This document shows, in pieces, positions 23,034 through 32,844 of a stretch of 64,000 nucleotides of DNA. The stretch's first letter is position 1, and each line of letters starts with the position of its first letter. The translations under genes were made by a program, and so were the position numbers. Under the pieces are notes generated by a model. It was given only the letters and a program-made list of their open reading frames with translations. It did not search any database and was not told the DNA's origin. Origin of the DNA: Gongronella butleri. Taxonomy: Eukaryota; Mucoromycota; Mucoromycetes; Mucorales; Cunninghamellaceae. The stretch is from positions 1 through 64,000 of the forward strand of contig JAIWZP010000085.1 in assembly GCA_025201375.1 (NCBI GenBank). The letters run 5' to 3'.

Positions 23034-24640
23034 GAAAATGCCAAAAAAACTCCCATTTATACTACTGTATTTTGCATTCATCTCTCCATTTTCATGGTCG
23101 ACCAGGCTTAAAATTAGCTGCATCGGATTCAGCGTGTCACGATCCCACTCGTGAAATGCCAATACCTTTTTTTTCTCCAGTCCTTTTCTTCCCTTGGTCC
23201 GCCCTTGTTCCGCTTTCCCTTCTCGCGTGCCCATTGGAACCCCGATCTGTCTGTGCGCAAGGCCGCAGACCAATTTGGCCTTGCCCCACATAAAAGACCC
23301 CGCCACCTTCCTTTTCCCCTTCCTTTCTTTTTTTCTTTTCTTTTCTTTTCTCTTCACTCTTCCAACACCCACTCGTTCCCTTGCCTCGCGGTGTTGCTGC
23401 CATCAATAAACCCACGTTTGTCCCAATAATGTCCAATCATGTGCACTCTTTCCGTCAAGGTCGGCGCCTCCGTGTCAAGGGAGTCGCCGCCCGCCGAGCT
23501 CAACGACGCGTTGCCCAACAAGGCATTTGAGCGATGCCAGAGACGCCCGACGCCTCATTAATCACTCGGCCGGTTCAATGACCACGACACTCCCCCCTCA
23601 CCCCCAAGGACAGCGACAGCCTAGGGGATCGGATCGTGTCACAGCGCAAAATTTGCAACAAAAAAGCTTAAACCCCCAAGGGCTACGGTACGACTACTTT
23701 TGAAAAATCCATGGGTTACTCAGGGCGTCAGGGGTCACGAATTTCAATCTCAGAAAATGCCTAATCGAACTCTGAGTGATCAATACATCCCAAATAGATA
23801 ACTCCGATCATTTGCTATTGGCAGACAAAATGCCAGGTTGCCCCTCAACGTAGGAAATAAATGTCCAAAGAGTGACGCATGAACGGCGATCGACTGAGAA
23901 AAGCGCTTACTTCTTTGGGCAAGATTTTTTTTGCAAAAATTTAAGGTTTGACACTTCCAAATTTAGGTGCGTAAATTGCATGGAATTTTTTTACTGTATT
24001 TTTTCGCAGGTTTTTGTGCGCTGTACTGTACCTACAGTAGAGTAGGCTGCAACAAGCGGATAAAATAATGGCCGATGATGCAAAAAGTTACTGTAAACCC
24101 CAAGTTACTGTAGCGCCCTGTAAGTCATCCCATTAGTAGATGCTTTGCCCCCCTGTTTTTTATTAAATCTGAAATAAAAATCGAGGGTTGACTAGACAGT
24201 TGTCGAGCAAATCGTCATTGAATCTTTTGTTGAAAAAGTGTATTTCCTCGGACAGTTTTGATCAGGTCGCCGTGAAACTTGTTCATTCGGTGGAGATTCA
24301 GCAGCAGCATTTGACAATTAAAAGCATCGTTGGTTATTTTTCCAGTTATCGAGAAAAGCAAGTTTGAAAATTGATCCAAACATCAATCAATCTTCCAATG
24401 TTTGATCGACTTTTGCAAGCGGGCAAAGTTCATCCATCGGGCAAGCAAACAATCAGAAAATGTCATCCGACGAGTGCGTCTACCGGTATTTCGATCGGTG
24501 CCATTTCACCGCGATCCACAAAATACAGTATTTCGAGAGACTCGTGCCGGATTTGTGGAAATGTCAGAATTTTGGATTCATCTGCACAATGACTCGGTCG
24601 ACTTTTGATTTGAACAGTTTTTCAAGAAGAGTCGCGCGCG
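23034..24640. repeat. Dispersed non-coding repeat, copy 1 (interrupted by LTR A)
   Basis: Aligns by eye to copy 4 (50.60-51.29 kb) over its left and middle part, and to copies 2 and 3 over its right part. Shared anchors include CATTTATACTA, TTTGCAACAAAAAAGCTTA, AAGTCATCCCA, GGTTGACTAGAC and GTCGAGCAAATC (24202), plus TTTTGGATTCATCTGCACAA (24570). No conserved ORF. It carries 5- and 6-bp footprint insertions absent from the other copies. A further weak match (ATTCATCTGCAAAA) lies at about 24740. Confidence 0.7.
23135..23641. mobile_element. Solo LTR A with 5-bp target duplication
   Basis: The 507-bp segment begins TGTCACGATCC and ends GGATCGTGTCA (terminal inverted repeats 10/11, TG...CA ends). 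It is flanked by CAGCG on both sides (23130-23134 and 23642-23646). The copy at 50703-50707 has one CAGCG with uninterrupted flanks, confirming the insertion. Inside are a TATA-like CATAAAAG (about 23289) and AATAAA (23405), as expected of an LTR promoter and poly(A) region. Confidence 0.85.
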
Positions 24641-25261
24641 TCGGTAAAACATTACTGTATGTGTAGATTTTGAGCCACCCAACCATGATAATTTGTGGCA
24701 TTTACAGTAATTTTGCATTTGTAAAAATGTCGAGATTACGAATTCATCTGCAAAACGCACGATCCAGTCAATCTTGGGGTTTCATGTTGTGTTGTTGAAT
24801 ACAACTGTAAGGCGCGGCGAAATAGTCAAAGGGCAAAGGTTGGGAGGTAATCGATTCATGATTTGTGTTGGTCATCCATGGATTGCTTGGTGCCAATTCT
24901 TGAAAACGGCGCATGCCACGAAAACGGCCCGATCAACATCTTGTTTTTTAATTTTTCTTTCAAAGAGAGACGCTGAAAAAGCCAAGTGGCAAAGTTTGGC
25001 GATGATCGAATCATGATTTACCGCGAAATGAATTTTACAAAAACGCGCTACAGCCAAATTTTCAGCAATGCCGTGCTTCCCGACTACAGTAACCACATGA
25101 TTGACTTTTGGATTTTTATTCTTTTCTGAGAAGAGAGAAGCAACGTCCTCTACATGTAAAATTTTCGTGGAGCTGCGATGAGTCCTAGGTGACGAATTTT
25201 TTTTTTCAAATTTAGAAAAAAAAGGGTGGGTCAGGTCAAAATGCATCTGCAGGAGGGTCCC
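24641..25261. other. Decayed spacer between repeat copies 1 and 2
   Basis: No gene recognised. It contains TACTGTA/TACAGTA words near 24652, 24704 and 25085, and a weak extra piece of the dispersed repeat at about 24715-24775. Confidence 0.4.
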
Positions 25262-25650
25262 CCGCTTTGAGAGGGTCGAGCAAATTGCGATCAAAGATTT
25301 TGATGAAAAAGTGAATTTTCTCTGCGAGTTTTAGTCATTCATCGATGAAAGTGGTCTTATTCGATAGAGATGCAAGAGATGCATTCGACACGTTAAAAGT
25401 GCCGTGTGTTGTCTAATCCGTTGCCGAGAACATCGAGGTTGAAAATTTTGTAATGTTTGAACGGCTTTCACAAGCAGTACAAGGTCACGCATCGGGCAAA
25501 CAAACATTCTGGAAATGATGTCTGAGCATGACTCTTTCGAATGGTGCCAGTTTCACCCTGATCTACAAAATATTTCGAGAGCCATTGCTGAATTTGTGAA
25601 ATGTTGATATTTTGGATTCACTTGCACAACGACTCAACTGAGCAGTTTCT
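25262..25650. repeat. Dispersed non-coding repeat, copy 2
   Basis: Matches copy 1 from GTCGAGCAAAT (25275) to TTTTGGATTCACTTGCACAA (25610), with intermediate blocks CATCGGGCAAACAAACA and TGGTGCCAGTTTCAC. It lacks the TACAGTA and TACCGGTA insertions present in copy 1, showing AAAATATTTCGAGAG uninterrupted at 25566-25580. Confidence 0.7.
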
Positions 25651-26102
25651 GTTTCTAATCATCCGCATGCATCAGGAGCCTCTCTTGCAAATGAACGTCA
25701 GAACACATCGGGGCGAGTTCATGGACGCGTTCTTTTTATGCAACTCGCGTGTAAAGTTTAAACTAAAATTGCGCATTGGGCATTACTCGTTACTGACAAG
25801 GTGTTTTTTTTTGGCATTTTTTGTGGTTCCTCCGATGCTCAATTACTTGTGGGTGAGTTGGGTTTTTGGATACTGTATGCTTCCGGGTAATCCATTTTTT
25901 TTCGATTTTGATTTGAGAGCTTGGCAACGGCTGAATTGGAATTGTTGCCACTGTAAGGAACCGGGTTTTGCCTATTTTTTTTTTTTTTTTTTTTTTCCGT
26001 AATGCAAAAAGCCATCTTAAAATTGAATAGCCGTTGAGCCTCCAAAACTTCACATCTCTTTTTGTTTTCTGTGCTCCAACAACGAGATTTCTTTGTTGAC
26101 CA

Positions 26103-26846
26103 ATGGTAAGTGCTAAAGCACACGGAATGAAACGAGCAGGAGGTGCTTATTGTTTTCAAGTTTCCTTCAAGCACAGATTCTGATAACAATCGTCCAACCT
26201 ACCCACTGTATGCCAACCAAAACAAACAGCTTGGCACCGGTGACGGTCAAAGCGATAGTTACCAAGAACTAAAAGGCCCCGCCGAACTAGATCCTTTTAT
26301 CGTGGAACTGCTTGGAAAGCCCACGGAGCGCCTGTTTTTGCTCAAAATTGAGCAGGAGCTGCAACAATTTATACATAACAACAGGTAACTTTGATAATGG
26401 CTTGCCTTATCCACAAGGACTTGCAATTCAACTGTGTTCTGTTTTTTTTTTTTTCTTTCAGACTCTATCGCCTGGATTTGCCTCCAATGAACTCGTATCA
26501 GCGCTTGATGGTGCATAAAGTGGCTCCTTATTTTCGACTTTCGCATTTCTTTGACTCATCGCGCCAATTGCTTTTTCTCTGCAAGACCCCATATACCAGC
26601 ATGCCGTCCAGCCGCTTCTCTGAATTGGTCAAGTCACCCGATGACTCCGACTCTGCCTGCGCCGAGTCCCCTGGGCAATTCAAAATCATGAAACGAGATC
26701 CTGCGGCAGCCCAACGACAACAGTTACAACAACAGCAGCAAGTCAATGCCGAAAAGAAGGTCTTGACGCTGGAGGAGAGACGACTGGCTTACGAGCAGGC
26801 TCGCGCACGGATATTCAATGATGAGAACAGCTTATCAGATGCGTAG
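26103..26846 (+). CDS. R3H-SUZ domain RNA-binding protein
   Basis: Exons 26103-26105 (ATG only), 26161-26384 and 26462-26846 give 203 aa. LDPFIVELLGKPTERLFLLK, then IEQELQQFIHNNR, RLDLPPMNSYQRLMVHKVA and YFRLSHFFDSS form an R3H domain with its Arg/His signature. FKIMKRD and LTLEERRLAYEQARARIF form a C-terminal SUZ motif. Proteins of this architecture bind single-stranded RNA or DNA. The first coding exon is the start codon alone: the upstream frame is closed by TGA at 26097, and joining ATG to TTT restores the frame. A different upstream start exon cannot be excluded. Confidence 0.85.
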
Positions 26847-26934
26847 CAAGCAATATGCCCCAATAAAACGTACAACAGAAGTGTGACTCTTTCCAGCGAT
26901 CATACAGCCCTCCCCCCTTTTTTGTGATAGATTT

Positions 26935-27713
26935 TTATTGCGCTGCCAAGTGATCCCATATTGATGTTGCCACTTCCAAGTCAGATTTGTCTTTAATTTC
27001 CACATTGTGCCAACTGGGTAGACCATCCTTGCGTGCTTTGAGACAAAAAGGAAAAAAATGAGAAAACGTAGGTAATCGGCGGCAAAAGTGTCCTTACTGA
27101 TGTCAATTGAGAGCACCAAGTCGTTGTCCAAGGCCGTGGTAATGTCGATTCCAAGCTCGGTGTAAAAGGCAACCTTTGCACTTCAAAAAAAAAAAAAAAC
27201 CAGAAATTGAGTATAAATGTGAGGAAATTGCGCCAAATCGTGATTTTGCATGGGGTGTACCTGTCAGTTTCTGCAGAGGCATCTGGATCGCCCATTCGTT
27301 TCAAGGTGGCCAGGCGTTGTTCGAGTTGTGTCCTTTGTGTTTCCAAGCCAAGGCATTTTTGTTCCAATTCCGTGACATTGTTTTTGAGCGCGTCTGTGGT
27401 ATCGTGCAGGGAGATGAGGTCATGTCCGTTTGCTGTGGTTGTGTACTGCGCCTCAAGGGTCACCAGGTCAGTCTGAAGATCGTCCAATGTTTCTATCAAA
27501 GCTGCAAGAACACACAAAAGAGAGGGGTAAACGAAGGCAAAATTAGAAACTCTTGGACTAACCTCGTCGCTCTTGCTGTAGTTTGTCCATATTCTGGCTG
27601 CAAGAATCTTTTCCTTGCTTAAGCTGATGAACCCACTGTGAAAGCTGCGTGCCAAAACCCACAACACCCAGTTGGTCAATCAGCCCCTCTAGTTCTTGCG
27701 CAATATCTTCCAT
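26935..27713 (-). CDS. SPC24: Kinetochore protein SPC24 (NDC80 complex)
   Basis: Exons (minus) 27713-27563, 27501-27261, 27180-27098 and 27035-26935 give 191 aa. A long coiled coil (LIETLDDLQTDLVTLEAQ, ALKNNVTELEQKCLGLE, QRTQLEQRLATLKRM) precedes a small globular end containing KVAFYTELGIDI and IWDHLAAQ. The order coiled coil, then (L)YxxLGI, is that of Spc24, which with Spc25 anchors the NDC80 complex to the inner kinetochore. Size fits (yeast 213 aa). It is divergent from YTM1 with 165 bp between starts. The intron 3 acceptor is CAAAG. Confidence 0.7.
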
Positions 27714-27878
27714 TTCCCTGTGCAAAAAGAGCGAAAGAAAAGATGCACGCGCTACAGTACACGTCGCTCCGCAATGTGCAAAGTTCAAAGCCCGTCCGCA
27801 GTGGCTTCAACATTTTGTGCGCTCATTTCTTTCTTTCTTTTTTTTTTTTTTCCACTTCTTTTACCTCATTTGAATCTC

Positions 27879-29723
27879 ATGTCTGACGTTCACGAGCAAG
27901 TCCAGGTGCGCCTAGTCTCCAAGCAGCCCAAATATGCGGTCAGTGAGGCGCCAATTCTTGTGCCAAGCACGCTGAAGCGCTACGGGCTTTCTGAGCTTGT
28001 AAACAATCTGCTTGATCCAGGTAAATCGCGCCAGAGGATCGTCAGAACCGCTCAATTGCTCACTGCGCACTTTTTTTTTTTTTTGGATTATAGACACACC
28101 TATTCCCTTTGAGTTCCTGATCGACAATGAGATCCTGCGTACCAGCCTCGCAAAGTACCTGGCCGACCAACAATTGTCCACTGTAAACTTATTTTTCTAG
28201 GAGCGCAACGCCCGTTGCTTATGTTTTCTCTTTTATTGGATAGGAAAACATCATCACCATCGAGTATGTCGAATCAATGCTGCCACCAAGGATGATGACC
28301 GCGTATCAACACGATGATTGGATCTCCTCCGTCAAGGGCTTTGGCTCTTTTTTCTTGACTGGTTCATATGACAATATGGTCCGCCTGTGGAACAGTTCTG
28401 GTGAATGCATACACACTCTCGCCGGCCACAAAGAGGCTGTCAAGGCCGTTGCTTTGGGCGGAAATCAAGGTAAAATTTTGATAAAGTAGAGAAAAGGCAG
28501 GCAAAAAGTGCGACAAGGACTGATTTTTTTTTTTTTGAATTGGAAATTAGATGGTTCCCTGACCGTAGTCTCCGCCGGCTTGGATCGTTCTGCGTTGGTT
28601 TGGCACATCAATGATCAGGGTGCCAGCCTGCAATACGAATGTGCAGGCCACACGAAGCCAATTGAAGGATTGGCCATCAATGCTTCTCTGTCACAGGTAC
28701 TTTTTTTTTCCTTTTAATTTGCGGAATTGAAAGTGAACCATCTTTTTTTTGTCGCGTCATTTAGTTTGCGACTGCATCAGCTGATGCCACCATCAAAGTT
28801 TGGACCAATGCGCCGCCAACCGAGGATGACAACTCTTTGGACACGGCACATGCCAAAAAGAAGAAGCGAACAGAAAAAGAGCGCCCTACCAAGGTAAGTT
28901 GCTTCGCAGCGGCTCTTTCCAATGGTAGCAATTGATTTTTTTTTTGTGTAGACGGTGGCCACGGCGTTGGAAGGGCACGTAGGCGCAGTGACAAGCATTG
29001 TGTACGATGATGTCGATGAGAACATGCTGTACTCGGGCGGCTGGGATCATTCCATCCGTTCATGGGATATTGAGCAGCAAGTGAACATCACGACCAAGGT
29101 ACGAGGAAACAAAAACAAAAACAAAATAAGCATAGACAACGAGCTTTATAAACACCTATTGGCTTTTTCGCTTTGTAGAATTGTGAAAAGGTGGTGTTGG
29201 CCGTCGATTACTCGCAACACTCGCGTCTCGTCGCTACTGGTCACTCGGATTCGGTCATTCGCATGTGGGATCCTCGATCGGAAGGTAAGAAAGCAATCTG
29301 GAGTTGAAGAAACGGCATTCGGCACATGAGAACACGCCCAGACGCGTCAATGACGCATCTCGCATATTTGGCCCAGTTGCACGATCATCTAAGCGCGTCA
29401 CTTGCGCGCAAAAGTTGCTCCAGGAGATCTCATGTTTTTTTCTTCTAGATGGCGTGAATGTCAAACAATCTCTGCGCGGTCACCAGGGCTGGGTGTCGTC
29501 GGTGTCTTGGGCGCCTCGATCTGCATATACCTTGTGTTCAAGCTCGTACGATGGTACGGTGAGGGTGTGGGATATCCGCAGCAAGGGCCCCGTGTATACA
29601 ATGGAAGAAAGTGATCATCCCAAGGTGTTTGCCGTCGACTGGAGCGGCAATTGCATTGTCAGTGGCGGTGAAAATCAAAAATTGACCATTTTCGAGGCAA
29701 AACCATTAGACCAGTCCAATTGA
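27879..29723 (+). CDS. YTM1: Ribosome biogenesis WD40 protein YTM1/WDR12
   Basis: Exons 27879-28020, 28094-28182, 28244-28469, 28551-28696, 28765-28893, 28952-29098, 29179-29284 and 29449-29723 give 419 aa. The N-terminal NLE domain (QVQVRLVSKQ, then ILVPSTLKRYGLSELVN, then IPFEFLIDNEILRTSLAKY) is followed by seven WD repeats. Examples are TGSYDNMVRLWN, SAGLDRSALVWH, SADATIKVWT, SGGWDHSIRSWD, TGHSDSVIRMWD and SSSYDGTVRVWD. The NLE domain binds the MIDAS domain of Rea1, which removes the Nop7-Erb1-Ytm1 complex from pre-60S particles. Family and length match well, and all seven introns keep phase. Confidence 0.95.
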
Positions 29724-29780
29724 ACATGAAACAGCGCCCCCCCTCCCACGCACACACACTATAAAATTCATCTTCTTGCA

Positions 29781-30244
29781 TCATTCTTTATTCGTGTCGG
29801 CTGGTATATTAGAGGAGTCACAATTGAGAATGGGTAATTTGACAATTGTGTTGATCTCGCTGCTTCCTGGATCTGTGTTCATTGATCCCATAGTCCGAAA
29901 AACATAATCCCAATTGCCTAGCACCTGGGAAACACCTAGAAAAAGGCCAAAATATGTCAAGACAAGGAATTGCGCAGACAAACAAACAAACAAACAAACA
30001 AAAAAATAAAACAAAAAAAAAAAAAGAAACAAAAGAGAGAGACAAGTCAATTACCTTGGCTGCCATCGGCGAGGTTGTGTACGCTCTGAGTGAGCTGCTC
30101 AAAATGGCGGACAAGCAACTCACTGAGATCTTTTATTTGAACGAGTTCGTCGAGCTCCTGCTGCTTTTCGTTGATGAGCGACATTTTGGTCGTCGACGCA
30201 AGCTTTTTTCGCGTAGCAGCCGCTTGTGCACTGTCAGGGATCAT
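29781..30244 (-). CDS. DAD2: DASH complex subunit DAD2
   Basis: Exons (minus) 30244-30055 and 29935-29781 give 114 aa. SLINEKQQELDELVQIKDLS, then LVRHFEQLTQSVHNLADGSQ and VLGNWDYVFRTM match the Dad2 pattern (coiled coil, then LADGTxxVxxVLxNW). Dad2 is a small subunit of the fungal microtubule-ring complex that couples kinetochores to spindle microtubules. It is convergent with YTM1 and only 2.1 kb from SPC24. Confidence 0.85.
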
Positions 30245-30480
30245 GAGCGAGGCAAAGAAAAGCGAGAAGAAAGCGACTGTGACGAAAAAAAAAAAAGAAA
30301 AAAAAAAGAAAAACGCGCCCAGACAACCAATTCAAGATGGAATTGCGCCGAAAAATGATTGGGAAACAGCAGCTCTTTTTGATGCTGTCATTGCTGCCAC
30401 TTCATGCGCACGGCACGTAAATTTCAGAGCGATCACCAGGCGTCTATTGGGTTTTAAATACTCAACAAGTGTGCGTTTTA

Positions 30481-31511
30481 TTATTGAATTGAAATGTTTA
30501 ATTTACACAATGGGCACTAATGGGAAGAAAGCCATGAAAACGGTGAGAACGGCAATTGCCCTGGACGCTTTTTTTTTTTTTTTTTTTTTTGTGCATTTCC
30601 GCTCACATACGTATTTCTTTTTTGTGGTTAGCCATGCATCTACACAATGAGGATGAAAGTTGTGTTTGCACGGCAAGACGCGCAGCTGCTCGCCAAACAG
30701 ATAATCTTCCAGGCAGATTGCGCAGCTATCAATGTGGCCATCACTTGCTTCGTCAGGATTGAAGGGCTCCAGTGCCAATTTTGAAACAACATGCACTGGT
30801 GCAATGTTCTGCAACTTTCGGTGTTGCTGCCTGATCTTACATAATAAATAGAAGAGCGTCAACATCGTTATTGGCGCAACAAGTAAAATCATAATGATGT
30901 CGTGGAGTGGCCTAAAAGGAAATTCAGTTGCGTCAGTCCTTTTTTTTTTTTTGACGCGCGAATTGCCAAAAAAAAAAAATCGTACCAAATAAAATCATCA
31001 CTGTCCATATAAACGAGCATTGGTTTGTCAAGGACACTGGCTAGATACAGAAGCGATTTGTATTCGTTTTGAGCGACAAACACGCTTGGGATCGATATGT
31101 CTGAGCTGTCGCTTGTGGCGTGCATTGTCACCCACTGCTGGCGGTCCAAATCGCCAATGACCACGCCAATGGCACCAGACTGCTCCATGGCTCGCACCTT
31201 GGTGGCAAAGCTACAGCCTCCGCGATGGACCAGCGCAACCCAGTTGCTCATGGGCGATTCCACCCAATGGCATCCTGATGGATCCAATGGTTCTACCAGA
31301 TAGCCGAGCTGACCGGCTTTGGACAACTTTGGCCCAAACGCAGCGGTTCTCGAGACAAATGTGTCGTTTGTAACCTATAAAAAAGGAAATCAAGCCAAAT
31401 GTACACACAATTGTATCAAAGCGCCTCTAATTTTACCAGGACAGTCAATGACGCATTAGTATGCCAAATGGACAGCAGGACAATGCATGACAAAAGCCAT
31501 GCCTGTAACAT
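30481..31511 (-). CDS. PA-TM-RING E3 ubiquitin ligase (RNF13/RNF167 type)
   Basis: Exons (minus) 31511-31437, 31374-30986, 30911-30611 and 30516-30481 give 266 aa. It opens with a signal peptide ([20 protein letters not shown]). A PA domain follows ([29 protein letters not shown]), then one membrane helix ([20 protein letters not shown]). A RING-H2 comes next ([21 protein letters not shown]) and is completed by CPLC in the last 36-nt exon. That terminal exon is fixed by the RING consensus. Such proteins sit in endosomes or vacuoles with the RING in the cytosol and ubiquitinate membrane proteins. Targets are unknown. Confidence 0.88.
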
Positions 31512-31759
31512 TTTACAGCATGAAAATCAAAAAAGCAAATGAAAAAGAAATTTTTACTGCCTTTTGCTGGAAAATCAAGGAGAAGGAATTGGGCACGGGA
31601 AAAATTAAAAATACACGCGGGCTGTTTTCAATCAAGAACTTTCCTCCCTAAAAGACAAAAAAAACAAAAAGCATTGTCCTCGTGCCTTCAAAACACACAC
31701 ACACACTCCCCCTTTTTTTCTTGGTTTTCTTCTTGCCTCCTTGTGTTTTCCCCGCCGCC

Positions 31760-32683
31760 ATGACGAGCCAGCCCGTTAAACGCGCGTTTGAACTGGTTGA
31801 CGATAAACCTTCTGTCGCTGCACCTAGAGAAAAGCGAAAACGCCCTGCTTCGGGCACAATACCCATTTCTCGTGGTCGATTCAAACAAAGGTGGCTCTCA
31901 AAGCACTCGAGCCTTATAAAGCGAGCAGATTCAGCATATGGTATTATGGTGACTTGCCCAAATCGCACGGAAACGCGTGCAATGGTAAAATGGCGCACCA
32001 CAAAGTCATGTCCTCCCGGACCAAATTCAAGCAATTGTTCTTTTTAGGGCCAAATTCAACAATTCTTGACCAAATTCTTGGACGAGGCCTTTTCTACGGC
32101 AACATCGACTTGGACACGGCCGGATTGTGCGTTTGAAATCGAAAGTGACGAAGAAAGCGTGCCTATTAACGAGAATCGCCCTGATCGCAAAATTGAAGCG
32201 GTGGACACTGCTTGTGGGGGCCTCGTGTTCTATCGTCTGCGTGTGGATGTTACTCCAAGCACTTTTGTCGATCGGATGTTTGCGCATTTTGCACAAATCA
32301 AAAACGCAAAAGAGCGCGAAAAACAAGCAGAGTTGCTACGATTTACGGCGAGGTGGCTGCCTATTGATTACGTCTGCCCAGCTACCACGGACCGGATCAC
32401 TCTGTGCTTTGAGAAACGCGTCATTCCCGATAGGATTGCCAAATTTCAACCCAAAACATCCATTGCCATTATCGCAGAAGTGCGCAATTCGCCGCTGTCC
32501 AAGAAGGAAGTGATAGACCTTGTTGCCAATTTGCTTCCTTCCACGCTGACCGTCGATTTGTCGCGCCCGCAGTACGTCATCTTTGTCACCGTGTTCAAGA
32601 GTGTGTGCGGCATTGGTATTTTGCATAAATATTACGAAAGAAAAAAGTTCAACCTTCTACAGCAACTGAAATCTGCAGAATAA
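31760..32683 (+). CDS. TAN1: THUMP-domain tRNA acetylation cofactor TAN1
   Basis: Exons 31760-31984 and 32048-32683 give 286 aa (yeast Tan1 289). A basic N terminus precedes GIMVTCPNRTET. The THUMP part shows FVDRMFAHFAQI, RWLPIDYVCPA, IAIIAEVRNSPLSKKEVIDL and TVDLSRPQYVIFVTVFKSVC. THUMPD1/Tan1 binds tRNA and enables Kre33/Rra1 (NAT10) to form N4-acetylcytidine at position 12 of tRNA-Ser and tRNA-Leu. The activity is assigned from family identity. Confidence 0.9.
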
Positions 32684-32844
32684 ACGATGTAATGACTTCT
32701 TGGCTTTATTTCAATTTGTTTTGTGTCTGTCAGTGCAAATTTTGATCCTGCGCTCCAATTGTCTCGCTGCCATTCGATCTTTGTCGAATTTGAACTAGAT
32801 GAATCATCTGGACATTGAAAGATTTCAAGCTGTACTTTATTTTT

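Larger units (their letters stand above)
19100..26050. repeat. Cluster of TACTGTA/TACAGTA transposon excision footprints
   Basis: About 31 exact TACTGTA or TACAGTA words lie in 7 kb, against about one expected by chance. Examples are 19181, 19190, 19400, 19495, 19502, 21658, 22360, 23063, 24089, 24106 and 24524. Related TACGGTA/TACCGTA (22274, 23684) and TACCGGTA (24481) words co-occur. Comparison with paralogous repeat copies shows several to be 5- or 6-bp insertions at TA, as left by Tc1/mariner excision. Fewer than ten lie in the remaining 57 kb. No transposase gene is in the window. Confidence 0.75.

Noticed and set aside
22568..23641. LTR B and LTR A as the two LTRs of one element
   Set aside because: Each has its own different target duplication and only 102 bp separate them.
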